A stretch of DNA of 63,644 nt from JBIOJM01 sp044450785 (GCA_044450785.1 JBIOJM010000014.1:1-63644), one strand, 5' to 3'. Positions 1 through 8,844 are shown, counted from the first letter of the stretch. Notes: a model not told the origin generated them from the letters alone. Program-made: numbers and translations.

Positions 1-1238
1 GAGTTGTACACGAAACCAAGCCATCGTCCGCCTCCTTGCGGTGCAACCCCAGGGTGTGACCTCCTTGCCGAATTCGACGTAGATGTACCAAAATCCTCGA
101 GAAGAGGAAATGCCTCATTCACCTCCGTGCGGAGTATAAAGGTCATCTCGTCGTCGGCTGTGGTGAAGCGCCGGACCATCCTGGCGCAGGCGCGGCGGTA
201 TTCCGCGTCCTGACCGGCCGCGAGATGGGCCAGGGCCAGAAAGTACCAGGCTTGGGGATCGCCGTCGTCGAGCGTGATCAGCGCTTCGAAATCGCCGGCC
301 GCTCCGTCCCATTGCCCGAGCTCGGCGCGAGCGTTCGCCCGGAAGAACCGCGCCATGTTGTCCTTGGGCTCGGCTTCGATCCGGCGGTCGAGTTTGGCCG
401 TCACGTCAGACCAGCGCCCCTCCTCGATGAGGCTGCCGAGCTCCCGGGCGACCCACCTCTGCTCGAGCCCCTGGATGTACCCAAGCTCGTTGTGGGCGAC
501 CTCGTTCTTCGGGTCGAGCCGCAGCGATTCCCGGAGCGCCTTGCGTGCACCGGACAGGTCCTTCAGCTCGATCAAGGCGAAGCCCAGCCCACGCAGCGCC
601 GCCGGCTCAAACGCCTTTTCCATGGGGTAGGTCCGGGCCAGGGCGAGGGCCGCTTCGTACGACTTGACCGCCTCCGCGGGCCGGCCGACGTGGTTGAGCA
701 CGTACCCGCGCTCGATGTGCGAATCGGCCGAATACGGCCGGATGCGGACCGCCTTGTCCAGCCAGGTCTCGGCCTCCTTCCAGCGCTGCCGCGATGAGGC
801 AATCCACCCCTTCTTGAGCAGGGCCCAGCCGTAACCCCAGTCGAGCCAGACGACCTTGCGGTCGCCGCGGTGCTCCTTCTGGTAGCGATCGAGCTGCTGG
901 CGGTTGGCGACGCTCACGTAGTCGACCCGCGTGTCGGCCGTCTCCTTGTCGAAGAAGGCGAGAATCCTGTCGACCACCTGTTCGGCCTCGGCGAGCTTCC
1001 CCTCCATGAAAAACCGTTGGGCCTTGCGAAGGTCGTCGCGCTGGCTCGCGCCAACCCCCTCCTCGAGACCTTCCATGGAGGACCGTACATCCGTGGTCGT
1101 GGTCTTGCTCCGGGGCGGGCCCTGGGCCAGCGACGTGGCGGCCGCTGTCACGACGAGCGCCAGCCCGACCGCGACGGCCGGCATCGGGGGAGAGAGGCGG
1201 GCCAGACGGGCCTTCGGCGCGGTGCATGGGTTCGGCAT
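1..1238 (-). CDS. TPR-repeat secreted protein, 3' end cut by window edge
   Basis: The frame is open from an ATG at 1238 to the window edge (about 412 codons seen). The start has GAGGAG 6 nt upstream. Residues 1-40 look like a Sec signal (PAVAVGLALVVTAAATSLAQ). Helical TPR-like repeats follow, for example around VRIRPYSADSHIERGYVLNH and LRLDPKNEVAHNELGYIQGL. TPR proteins act as protein-interaction scaffolds; the partner is unknown. Up to RRACARMVRRFTTADD the sequence resembles the tails of planctomycete TPR proteins. Beyond that (below about position 115) it becomes Ser/Arg-rich and unlike a TPR, so the 3' part may be frameshifted or rearranged. No operon partner is visible. Confidence 0.7.
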   Translation of the reverse strand, partial: MPNPCTAPKARLARLSPPMPAVAVGLALVVTAAATSLAQGPPRSKTTTTDVRSSMEGLEEGVGASQRDDLRKAQRFFMEGKLAEAEQVVDRILAFFDKETADTRVDYVSVANRQQLDRYQKEHRGDRKVVWLDWGYGWALLKKGWIASSRQRWKEAETWLDKAVRIRPYSADSHIERGYVLNHVGRPAEAVKSYEAALALARTYPMEKAFEPAALRGLGFALIELKDLSGARKALRESLRLDPKNEVAHNELGYIQGLEQRWVARELGSLIEEGRWSDVTAKLDRRIEAEPKDNMARFFRANARAELGQWDGAAGDFEALITLDDGDPQAWYFLALAHLAAGQDAEYRRACARMVRRFTTADDEMTFILRTEVNEAFPLLEDFGTSTSNSARRSHPGVAPQGGGRWLGFVYN

Positions 1239-1356
1239 GGGTTTCTCCTCATTCCGGCACGGGGCGGCCGGCGCGACGACGGGTTGATAGCGGCAGGGTG
1301 AGTGGCCTCCCGGCAAGAATAGGAGAAACCGACGCGCGATTCCAGTCAGAAGAAGA

Positions 1357-1374
1357 CCCCTCGCTGGCGCGTCG
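1357..1374 (+). repeat. Dispersed 18-bp repeat, copy 1
   Basis: CCCCTCGCTGGCGCGTCG is present here and again, exact and in the same orientation, at 60445-60462. Both copies are intergenic and continue into divergent sequence. This looks like the core of a dispersed intergenic repeat family of this genome. Confidence 0.5.
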
Positions 1375-1482
1375 GGTTGGTGTACGAGCCAGCTCGGTCC
1401 GGCGATCGATTCACGAAACGTCGACAACAAATGGTCGACGCGCGGCCCGGAGCGGACTGACTTGGTCTTGTCCATCCTTGGC

Positions 1483-1565
1483 GATCTTGGCGTCTTGGCG
1501 GTTCAATCCTGTTCGGATCTTGGCATCCTGGCGGTTCAATCGCTGGCATCTTGGCGGTTCAAGTC
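1483..1565 (+). repeat. Three short direct repeats at the 3' end of the glycosyltransferase gene
   Basis: The core TTGGCGGTTCAA (TTGGCGG or CTGGCGG plus TTCAA) recurs at 1483-1508, 1516-1541 and 1543-1565, each preceded by CTTGGC(G/A)TC or GGCATC. Units are about 26 nt with 1-7 nt between them. The second unit contains the stop codon of the minus-strand glycosyltransferase, so its last residues (LNRQDASD) are encoded by the repeat. There are too few units, and no proper spacers, for a CRISPR. Confidence 0.55.
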
Positions 1566-2849
1566 TCTCAAGTGTGGGGCCGGCGGCACCGGGTGATGGC
1601 TGCCGCGCGTCACGATTTCGGTGAGCAGCCTGTGCATTCGCTCGCGAAAGAGGGGGAGTGACAGCGCTTCGGCGCGGCGGCGCGCCCGGGCCGGGTCGTG
1701 GGGGCGGCCCTGGGCTTCCCAGGCGTCGATCGCGGTGAGCAGGCCGGCGGACGTAGGCTGCTGGTAGGTCCGGCCGACGGAGTCGTCGACGGTCTCGGCC
1801 GCTCCGCCGCGTCCCAGGGCGATGACCGGGGCGCCGCAGGCGAGGGCTTCGACCGGCACGATTCCGAAATCCTCCTCGCCGGGGAATAGCAAGGCCCGGC
1901 AGCGGCGATAATGATCACGGATCACGTCGTCCGGCTGCCAGCCCAGGAATCGCACCGACGGGCCCGCCATCGCCTCCAGCCGCGCCCGTTCGGGGCCCTC
2001 GCCGATCACGTTCAGCCGGCGGCCCGATTGGGAGCAGGCCACGACGGCCTGGTCGATCCGCTTGTAAGGAACGAGCGCCGAGACGACCAGGTAATCATCG
2101 ACGCGCGGCCCAACCGTGGCACCCGGCGAGTAAAACGCGACGTCCACTGGTGGCTGGATGACGCGGCTGTCGCGCCGGTAGCAGAGCGCGATCCGCTGGC
2201 GCACCGTCTCCGAGATCGCCACGAAATGCGTGACACGGCTGGCGGTCGCTCGATCCCAACGCCTTAGCCGTGCCAGCATCGTCCGGGCCAGTGCCCGGCG
2301 CACGGGACGATCGCTCCAGCTCTCCAGATAGGCATCCCGGCCTTGCCAGGCATACCTCATGGGCGTGAAACAATAGCAGACGTGCGGAACCCCGGGCGGC
2401 GGCACGATGGCCTTGGCCACGCAATGGCTCAGGCTGATTACGAGGTCCACATCCTTGAGCCGCCAGGTGCGGACGGCCAGAGGCATGAACGGAAGCAGGT
2501 GCCGATAGTAACGAAAAACCCTGGGAATTCGCTGGAGCGGCGACGTGCGTATCACCATCGACTCGATCGCCGGACTGAGCGAGCCCCGCCGGTGAATCAG
2601 TGTATAAAGGGTGGCCTGCGGGAAGGACCGGCAGAGGACCTCTAGACATTTTTCGCCCCCGCGCATCCCGGTCAGCCAGTCGTGCACGAGAGCCACTCGC
2701 AGCCCGTCCAAGGGCGGCGGGGCAGTGCCTTCGCCTTCGCGCACGTGCTCGCGTTCCTGGTCCAGTGCCGCCCGCGGGCTCGTGCCAGCGGCGGCATCCG
2801 CGTACTCAGGCCGCACCGAGGTCCCCGTCCCACGGATGCTGGCGTCCAT
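1536..2849 (-). CDS. Family 4-type glycosyltransferase
   Basis: This 437-aa protein starts with a Rossmann-like strand, LRVALVHDWLTGMRGGEKCL (near residue 40), typical of GT-B fold family 4 glycosyltransferases. The C-terminal half has the nucleotide-sugar site: VSALVPYKRIDQAV, then FPGEEDFGIVPVEALACGAP with the E-x7-E signature. Such enzymes transfer a sugar from a nucleotide or lipid donor during exopolysaccharide or LPS synthesis at the cytoplasmic face; the WbaZ-like mannosyltransferase group is the nearest I recognise. I chose the ATG at 2849 because AGGAGG ends 5 nt upstream; an in-frame start 36 nt earlier lacks this. The frame ends inside the direct repeats at 1483-1565. It stands alone, with no polysaccharide cluster around it. 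Confidence 0.85.
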   Translation of the reverse strand: MDASIRGTGTSVRPEYADAAAGTSPRAALDQEREHVREGEGTAPPPLDGLRVALVHDWLTGMRGGEKCLEVLCRSFPQATLYTLIHRRGSLSPAIESMVIRTSPLQRIPRVFRYYRHLLPFMPLAVRTWRLKDVDLVISLSHCVAKAIVPPPGVPHVCYCFTPMRYAWQGRDAYLESWSDRPVRRALARTMLARLRRWDRATASRVTHFVAISETVRQRIALCYRRDSRVIQPPVDVAFYSPGATVGPRVDDYLVVSALVPYKRIDQAVVACSQSGRRLNVIGEGPERARLEAMAGPSVRFLGWQPDDVIRDHYRRCRALLFPGEEDFGIVPVEALACGAPVIALGRGGAAETVDDSVGRTYQQPTSAGLLTAIDAWEAQGRPHDPARARRRAEALSLPLFRERMHRLLTEIVTRGSHHPVPPAPHLRDLNRQDASD

Positions 2850-2965
2850 GCCGGCCTCCTGAGTGTGCTCGATCGCCGGAACCATCGATCCCGACCGTTC
2901 CCTCGGCGGGATCCTTCGCTCCGGCCGCGCGCGATTGGAGCGGAAACCTACCCGAGATTGCCCAA

Positions 2966-3160
2966 TCAGGCAAGACGGGCTCGGAAATCCGGTTCTTCGC
3001 GATTGGGCCTCGGAAGGCGTAGCGGGAGGGAATCTGTCCAGTAACGACGCGGACCGACGCCGATCCAGAGATGCAAGAGGATGCGCAGGGCGATCGCTTC
3101 GGGAAGAGCTTCGAGCTCTTTCCGCGCCGATCGTGCGAAGACGATCGAATAGTCAGCCAT
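2966..3160 (-). pseudogene. RelE-type toxin, internally deleted
   Basis: The first 27 residues (MADYSIVFARSARKELEALP...) match the N-terminus of RelE/ParE-family mRNA interferases, which are normally 85-95 aa. After ALRILLH the frame jumps to LWIGVGPRRYW, which looks like a garbled version of the family's LWRIRVGDYRVIY strand, and ends at 64 residues with unrelated sequence. About 20 internal residues and the catalytic C-terminus are missing, so it is probably inactive. Its ATG overlaps the stop of the upstream antitoxin gene by 8 nt, the usual arrangement of translationally coupled pairs. Confidence 0.6.
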
Positions 3161-3347
3161 TGGCTCGTTGTTTCACTTGTCGCAATCGCCGCTTGACGGT
3201 TTCGAGTGATTCCCGGGGTTCTAGCTCTCGGCCGCGAGCCAAAGCGAGGTCGTAGAAGTCCTCCCAAAGTTCCGAATTTCTCTTCAAGTCGATGAGAACG
3301 GCCGTCTTGTTGCCTTTCTCGTCGACGAGAAACTGGACACCCTTCAT
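3153..3347 (-). CDS. Antitoxin of a RelE-type pair
   Basis: This 64-aa protein begins MKGVQFLVDEKGNKTAVLID, the short beta-strand start of prevent-host-death/RelB-like antitoxins, and continues into charged helices (LKRNSELWEDFYDLALARGR). The family binds and neutralises its cognate toxin and represses its own promoter. The ATG at 3347 has GGGAGA 5 nt upstream; the frame is open further upstream but without a family match. It overlaps the broken toxin gene by 8 nt. It appears intact although its toxin is damaged. Confidence 0.75.
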   Translation of the reverse strand: MKGVQFLVDEKGNKTAVLIDLKRNSELWEDFYDLALARGRELEPRESLETVKRRLRQVKQRANG

Positions 3348-3478
3348 TGAGATCTCCCTTCTGGACTCTCGGACTAGGAAGTCGATCGGGAACTCGGAAC
3401 ATCCTTTGGGTCTATGTAATGCCAGCCTCGAACGACTAGGCATGTGAGTCACTTCGTATTCTTGATCCAATCCCAACT

Positions 3479-5782
3479 TCACGCCAGCCCTTTCAGCCGG
3501 CGGAGGATCCATTCGCTGGAGAGCAATCCCAGCAGGAGCAGCCAGAGCAGCGGAGTGTCCCAGAGAGGCGACCGCGTGACAACCTCGCTGACGGTCGCCT
3601 CGGGATGCGTGACGAGCAGCGCCGCCAGGTCCGCGGGGGTCTGGATCACGCGTCCGGCCGTGGCCTGTGCCAGCTCCTTGAGCTGGGAGTGGTTCGGACG
3701 GGGGTCGTGGAACTCGGCGGGATCGTCGATGACCTGGAGCTCCAGGCTCGAGTGGGACACCGGTTGGTTGCCGTCGAGTGCGGCCACGTCGAGCACGAGC
3801 TGATGGACCGTCGAGCCCGGGTTTTCGAGGATTCGGCTTGCCGGCGGAGTCGTCAGCTTGCCTCGATAGACCGGGTCTCCGAGCTGGAGGACCAGGTTCG
3901 TCGCGGTCTCGTCGAACGGCTGCGACTCGCTTTCGGTCGGACCTCGGAGGCGCGCGACAATCCGGTAGGCGTCGGTCTCCGCCAACTTTTCGTCGAAGGC
4001 CCGGGCCGTGACCTGGATCGCCTGGCCCGGACGGTAGAAGACCTTGTCGGTCTCGACCCGCAACCGTCGATTGGCGTCGCCGCTATTCTCACTGAGCCAG
4101 CGGACGACGTTCCGCCAGAACTTGCGGAAGTAGCGGTTGTCGCCCTCCCCCCAGGTGCTCTCGAAGTCGCGGCCCCAGTCGGGTGTGGTGTCGGTCAGCA
4201 TGGCGAAGGTACGGCCCTTGCCGAAGGTCTGACAAGAGAAGATTGGCGCCTGTCCCACACTCAGCAGGGGGCGGTCGCTCTTCCCCAGGATCGTGGCGGC
4301 CGGCTTGAGCCGTTCAACCAGGTTGCAGCCGTAGAAGATCGGCATCTTCTCCAGGATTGCTCGGTTACGCTCGTGGTCGTCGGCGAAGTGCCAGATCGGA
4401 TGGCCCTGAGCTTGCGGCGGCACCACCACACGGAATATCTTCCCCTGGCCCCAATAGATGATATTCGCGAACCCGCGTTCGAGGCCCCATGCCCCCATAT
4501 CCACGGGAATCAAGCCGTTCCACACCGTCTTGTGATACTGGCCTGCGCCATAACTGTTGTTGCCGCCGACCATGGCGAACCCACCGCCGCGCTGACCGAC
4601 GAATTCGACCGTCCAGTCGAGCTGGTCTTGCGTGAAGCAATCGCGCGGGATGTCGCTGCAGATGACGACATCGTAGCCGAAGAGCTCCGCCCGGGTGGCA
4701 GGATACCCACGACTGAGGTCATTCTTCCGGATGAGCCCGGCTCGGCCGTGGCCATGGATCGTCGTCCCGATGTCCAGGCACTCGATCTCCCGGTCCTCGG
4801 CCAGGGCCTCGCTCAACCGCCGGTAGGCGTTAGGAGGACCTCCTTCCATGTAAATCGCCCGGATCTTTTTCGGGCGCGGGGAGATCTGGAACGATACGAG
4901 GTTATTGGCAACGATCGCCTCGTGCGGGAGCGGTGTGACCTCGACCGTCAACGGGCCCTTGGCTCGATCGGTGTCGACGACCAGCTCGTGCGCTTGCTCG
5001 CCGCCCGAGAGGGTGATGGGCAGAGTCGCCAGCGCATCCCCCTTGGGATTGGCGGCCAATCGGATCCGCAGCTCGGTCCGCTCTCCGTCGTGACCACGGC
5101 TGCGCAGGGTCACGCGGATTGGAACGCGCGTCCCCGGCCGGGCGTCCCGGGGTGCGTCGATGTCCTGTACGGCCACGTCGCCGGAGATCCGCTCGTCGCC
5201 CACCGGCGCGACATGGATCGGCACACCGAGCTCGCGATACGCCCGCGACGTCGCGTCGAGCGCGGCCGGCTCGGTCGACCGGCCGTCGGAGAAGACGAAG
5301 ACAGCGAACGGCAAGGTGTCTCCGAACCGCAACGGGAGCTGCTCCAGAGCCGAGGCCAGTCGCGTTTCATCGGCCTCCGGACGGGGGGCCTTCCCCGTCT
5401 CGGAGAGTGCGAACAGATCGCGGCCGAAGCCGAACCTCCGGATCGCCGGGCGTCGACCGGCTTCGACCAGGCCCTCCGCGGCGCGGATGAGCCCGACGAC
5501 CGCCTCAGCCCTGCTGGCCGGAGTCTCGAGGCTCATGCTCCGGGATAGGTCGAGCAGGAAGACCGCCTCGGGCTCCCGGCCCGTGTGCCGGGTCTGCTTG
5601 ACTTGCGTCGGATTGAGCAGGATCAAGACCAGAACGCCGAGTGCCGAAGCCCGCAAGGCCAGGAGCGCTTTGCCGCGGGAACTGGGGGCCGACGCGAGCC
5701 GGGAGGCCAGGACCAGCAAGCCCACGACGCCCACGGCGAGCACAAGATAGAACCGGCCGTCGTAAGGATGTGACCAAACCAT
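3479..5782 (-). CDS. Membrane VWA / amidotransferase-like protein, paralogue 1
   Basis: This is a 767-aa membrane protein. There are two N-terminal membrane helices (residues 11-28 and 40-57). A VWA domain follows with the metal-site motif D-L-S-R-S at 78-82. A class I glutamine amidotransferase-like domain lies near 320-520 (GYDVVICSD, RGGGFAMVGG), without the usual nucleophilic Cys in the GGGF loop. A final helix (TPLLWLLLLGLLSSEWIL) ends it. Such proteins sit in planctomycete BatA/MoxR-type operons; their biochemical role is unknown, presumably assembly or sensing at the membrane. It is very similar to 16055-18340 and 21426-23798 but stands alone. The 16 nt before the start resemble those before paralogue 2, so a duplicated block extends past the gene. 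Confidence 0.8.
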   Translation of the reverse strand: MVWSHPYDGRFYLVLAVGVVGLLVLASRLASAPSSRGKALLALRASALGVLVLILLNPTQVKQTRHTGREPEAVFLLDLSRSMSLETPASRAEAVVGLIRAAEGLVEAGRRPAIRRFGFGRDLFALSETGKAPRPEADETRLASALEQLPLRFGDTLPFAVFVFSDGRSTEPAALDATSRAYRELGVPIHVAPVGDERISGDVAVQDIDAPRDARPGTRVPIRVTLRSRGHDGERTELRIRLAANPKGDALATLPITLSGGEQAHELVVDTDRAKGPLTVEVTPLPHEAIVANNLVSFQISPRPKKIRAIYMEGGPPNAYRRLSEALAEDREIECLDIGTTIHGHGRAGLIRKNDLSRGYPATRAELFGYDVVICSDIPRDCFTQDQLDWTVEFVGQRGGGFAMVGGNNSYGAGQYHKTVWNGLIPVDMGAWGLERGFANIIYWGQGKIFRVVVPPQAQGHPIWHFADDHERNRAILEKMPIFYGCNLVERLKPAATILGKSDRPLLSVGQAPIFSCQTFGKGRTFAMLTDTTPDWGRDFESTWGEGDNRYFRKFWRNVVRWLSENSGDANRRLRVETDKVFYRPGQAIQVTARAFDEKLAETDAYRIVARLRGPTESESQPFDETATNLVLQLGDPVYRGKLTTPPASRILENPGSTVHQLVLDVAALDGNQPVSHSSLELQVIDDPAEFHDPRPNHSQLKELAQATAGRVIQTPADLAALLVTHPEATVSEVVTRSPLWDTPLLWLLLLGLLSSEWILRRLKGLA

Positions 5783-6048
5783 CTCCTCATCATAGCCGAG
5801 GAATCCGACTCATGATTCGTGGAGCGTGGCGGGTGGCGCGAGGCGCGGGGTCGGTTTCATGGAGGCGTGAACGCCCCAGGGAGGGCGGAGCGCACACAAA
5901 CGCGTTTTTAGGGCCAAAATGCCGACATGCCGACACCGCCTTGGTAGCATTGGACTTGCGCGTTTCGACAGTTTTCAGGCGTCCGCGGCTCCGGACCGAA
6001 CTCGTTGTCCGCCGAGAGGCGATGCGTGTCCCGTATTTTGTGTGCAAG
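5783..6048. other. Intergenic, no gene seen
   Basis: Between VWA paralogue 1 and a gene remnant. I see no convincing coding frame, only short frames of skewed composition. Confidence 0.5.
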
Positions 6049-6420
6049 TCATGGATCTCGTGAGAGTAGTGACGCGACGCGACCCTTGTGGCAACGGGAG
6101 AGTTTGACGAGTATGCCATGTAAGCGGAGTTGAGCGGAAATGCGGCGCAGCTCGACGATGAGGCACGATGGTGACTTCGGCCAGCGGGGCGAGGCGGCGA
6201 CCTTTTGACCGGCGAGCGTAGTGAGCAGGTCGACGAGCTTGGATGGGCTCCCGTAACAACCGTTCAGGTCGGGGCCGTTCTCGAGCAGGGTGGCCGCCAG
6301 TGGGAAGTCTTCGAGATGTGTCATGGCCGCTTCCCGGCGATTGTCGTTGTCGTCTGAGAGGGCCGTATCGGCCGGCAACCCCAGGTTTCGGCAGAGTGCC
6401 GCGTGGTTCGGTGAAGGATT
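6049..6420 (-). pseudogene. C-terminal remnant of a DUF3987-like replication ATPase
   Basis: The frame reads EAAMTHLEDFPLAATLLENG, then LVDLLTTLAGQKVA, WPKSPSCLIVELRRISAQLR and HGILVKL. This resembles the last 80-100 residues of plasmid or phage primase/helicase-type proteins (DUF3987/YfjI group), where WPKSPRALxGxLRR is typical. Everything upstream of about 6420, including the P-loop ATPase core, is absent. The likely explanation is a leftover of an integrated plasmid or phage. The assignment is from memory of the family motif. Confidence 0.4.
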
Positions 6421-6634
6421 GACCGTGGTGTTTCGGGCTGGGCTGATGAAAACAAGGCACGATTTTGGCGTTTTGGGCTCGCTTGTGTTGTTTGAATCTG
6501 GTGCGCATTCGGGCCTCTAGGCCAAGGCCAGGCGGCTGCGGCGAGCCGCACCAAGTTCGATTTCCGGAGGGTTGTTGACCGTCTGGGTACCAACCGATAC
6601 CGCTCGCGGCCCGAAGTGAGACATTGGCGATCCC

Positions 6635-6686
6635 GGGAGCGCGGCCGACCCGGCCGCTGTTGCGCGGGCGAGACGCGCGCGCTCCC
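6635..6686. repeat. Palindromic intergenic repeat (REP-like)
   Basis: GGGAGCGCG at 6635-6643 is complementary to CGCGCTCCC at 6678-6686, giving a GC-rich hairpin with an inner GGCCG/CGGCC pairing. Form and position fit the REP-type palindromes scattered in planctomycete intergenic DNA. No T-tract follows, so it is not an intrinsic terminator. Confidence 0.45.
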
Positions 6687-6730
6687 AGTAGCCGAACCGA
6701 CGCGTCACGGCCGGGGCGGAGGGCGTCGTC

Positions 6731-6772
6731 GGAATGACGGAGGGCGGAGGGCGGAGGACCGAGGACGGAAGA
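6731..6772 (+). repeat. GGA-rich micro-repeat block 1
   Basis: Degenerate tandem copies of a 7-nt unit GGAGGRC/CGAGGAC (CGGAGGGCGGAGGACCGAGG and following). The same unit returns in a longer block at 7103-7182. Confidence 0.55.
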
Positions 6773-7102
6773 AAGCGAACGGAGACCTCCTCCCAATTGG
6801 GTGCCAACGGAGGTGTGAACGCTAACGTGTATGAGGGGAACACCGAAGATCATGGCGCACACGCGTGTGTTGGGGAAAAACTGCTCCCAGGTGCCACCGC
6901 CTTACGAGCATTGGAGTTACGTCAAACAGGATTTTGCTTCGTACGAATCGGCGACGCAAGTGCATATAAGATTTGCACTTACGCGAGACGGGAGATTTCC
7001 CGGGCGATTCGCCTTTGGGAGGGTCACCGGACGCCTTTTGGGGTGTTTCTGTCGAGAGCACTGGATCTGCCAAGGATGCGGAGTTGGGGGGCAATCGTCA
7101 GG

Positions 7103-7182
7103 GCGGAGGACGGAGGACGGAAAACCAAGGACCGAGGACGGAGGACCGAGGACGGAGGACGGCGGACGGAGGACGAAGGGCC
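7103..7182 (+). repeat. GGA-rich micro-repeat block 2
   Basis: About eleven degenerate copies of the 7-nt unit GAGGACG/GAGGACC in 80 nt, purine-rich on the plus strand. The period of 7 is not a multiple of 3 and the region is intergenic, so this is not a coding repeat. Confidence 0.6.
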
Positions 7183-8081
7183 TTCGCCGGTCAAAAGTCC
7201 ACAAACGGCCGCTCAAACCCGCACAATATCGCCGATGTCGAAGGTCTGTCTTCTTGCCGTAACTGATTTGGAACATGATAGATCCGTCAAATGAGTCGTC
7301 GCAATTTGGTTTCAAGTGTGCGGACCTTGGTTTTGTGTGATCAAATGTCAAGCTGGAGACTGCCGGCGGAAAGGATGAAGGATGACGGATTAAGGGACTA
7401 ATTCCCTCTCTGACAACTGGCAACCGACGACTGATCGCTCTATTCGGTGTGCCCACTTATCGTTGCGGCCCTGCTGGCGAGAGAGGAGCCGAGCCAGTGG
7501 TTGCGCACGCTACACGCGCGATGCGATCATCTAATATGATCTGCAAAACGGGGAGAACAGTTGCATAAGTTTTCTGAGATGCTTTCGGAATGTTGACGGA
7601 GACGGCGAGTCGACGAGGCGTCGAGGTGGGGCGGATCCGATTCGTGGACAGGGGAGCGCGAAGCGGAGGCGGGCGAGGAATTGCCCGAGGATGGGAACAA
7701 TCGGCGCGGGACGCCGGCACGGTGGACGCGCCGGGTCCAGAGAGCCGGGTGAACATCAGTCGGACCGATCCTTGCCTGTATCCCGATCGGTTTCGTCTTC
7801 TCGTGCCCTTCGCGAATCCCGATCGAGCCCGGGAGGTGGCCGCAACTAAAGCGCCGCGAAGCGCTGGGGGACAGAAGGCGGATGGGCCCTCTTTGGCTCA
7901 ACCGGTCGAGATTGACCCTACCCAGCTTCGCAAAATCGGACCTGTCCCGCTTTTCCCGCTTCGTCCGGCCAATCGTTAATGGATGTTCACTGATCGTGCG
8001 GGTGACTGCATCGAATTGCCGGATTGACTTTCTGGGCAAAAAGTCAGATACTGGGGAGAGAAGAAGCGGAGGTCTTCTCGC

Positions 8082-8510
8082 ATGGCCGATTTCGCCGGGG
8101 CTTTGGGTGCCAGCAAGGCGGCATCAACCCTGTTGGTGCTCTTTATCCCGAGCCGGGATCGCCATAACCGGGCGATCGACCAGGAGCATTGGGTCGAGGA
8201 GTCGCTGAGGGTGCTGGGCACGCTGTTTGGCGGGGCCACAGCCTTCCCGCAAGGCAAAGGCGTCTGGCGAGACGACGACCAAGGCGGGACGCTGCTGTTC
8301 GATGAGCCGGTCGTCATCCAGTGCTACACGAGCGAGCAGGCGCTCGAGCGGCAAGCGCCGAAGCTGCGGGAGTTCCTGCACCGCATGGGCCGCGAGGCGA
8401 AACAGGGGGCCATCGGGCTGGTGATCGATCGCGATTACCTGGAGATCGGCTTCCCGCTGGTAGAGGCACCGCGGCCGCGGCCGAAAGGCAAGAAGCGAGG
8501 AGGTAAGTGA
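8082..8510 (+). CDS. Unknown protein, first gene of a two-gene module
   Basis: This 142-aa protein is not assigned to a named family. It is mixed alpha/beta with a rich core (STLLVLFIPS, QEHWVEESLRVLGTLFGGATA, KGVWRDDDQG, EPVVIQCYTS) and a basic tail (RPRPKGKKRGGK). The start ATG has GGAGG 10 nt upstream. The last codons carry the GGAGG that serves the next gene, which starts 1 nt after this stop, so the two are probably translated together. The pair stands alone between intergenic repeats. Even codon quality supports a real gene. Confidence 0.65.
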   Translation: MADFAGALGASKAASTLLVLFIPSRDRHNRAIDQEHWVEESLRVLGTLFGGATAFPQGKGVWRDDDQGGTLLFDEPVVIQCYTSEQALERQAPKLREFLHRMGREAKQGAIGLVIDRDYLEIGFPLVEAPRPRPKGKKRGGK

Positions 8511-8511
8511 C

Positions 8512-8844
8512 ATGGCGAGGAACATCAAGCGAATCGCCGAGGGACTCGGTGCCCAGGTGGTCGGCCAGGTACCTGACGTCGGGGGCGGTGCCTTCGGTGC
8601 CGGGCGGCTGGCCCGGATCATGGAACGCCTGCAAGCCCGTCTGGTTCCGGGGCAGGGAAAACGCGCTGGCCGGCCGAGCGATGCGAGCTGGGTACGTCAT
8701 CCCAAGGTGCCGATAAGCGAAGCGACCGGACGGCGGCTCAGCCTGCTGGCGGAACGGGCCAGTAGGAGCGGGCGTAAGGTCAGCCCGATGCAGATCGCGG
8801 CGCAGATCCTCGAGGACGCCCTGGTCGGCGTGCCGGAGCAATGA
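8512..8844 (+). CDS. Unknown small protein, second gene of the module
   Basis: This 110-aa protein starts 1 nt after the upstream stop, with GGAGG 8 nt before its ATG. The N-terminal half is glycine-rich (VPDVGGGAFGAGRLARIMER). A basic stretch (GKRAGRPSDASWVRHPKVPI) precedes a C-terminal helical part (EATGRRLSLLAERASRSGRK, VSPMQIAAQILEDAL) that resembles the ribbon-helix-helix-like tail of small DNA-binding antitoxins. That resemblance is weak and is an inference. Confidence 0.65.
   Translation: MARNIKRIAEGLGAQVVGQVPDVGGGAFGAGRLARIMERLQARLVPGQGKRAGRPSDASWVRHPKVPISEATGRRLSLLAERASRSGRKVSPMQIAAQILEDALVGVPEQ

Larger units (their letters stand above)
6421..8081. other. Long intergenic stretch with repeats
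   Basis: No convincing gene in about 1.6 kb. It holds a palindromic repeat at 6635-6686 and two blocks of GGA-rich repeats (6731-6772 and 7103-7182), listed separately. From 7190 to 8081 I see only short frames of skewed composition. A plasmid- or phage-like remnant on the left and an isolated two-gene module on the right suggest an accessory insertion zone. Confidence 0.5.

Noticed and set aside
1483..1565. Possible CRISPR array
   Set aside because: Only three repeats of about 26 nt with 1-7 nt between them and no cas genes; spacers are too short and variable.
3605..5548. Long open frame on the plus strand (647 codons) opposite VWA paralogue 1
   Set aside because: The minus strand frame has clear VWA and membrane motifs; the plus frame is Arg/Gly/Val-rich with no motif, a common shadow of high-GC genes.
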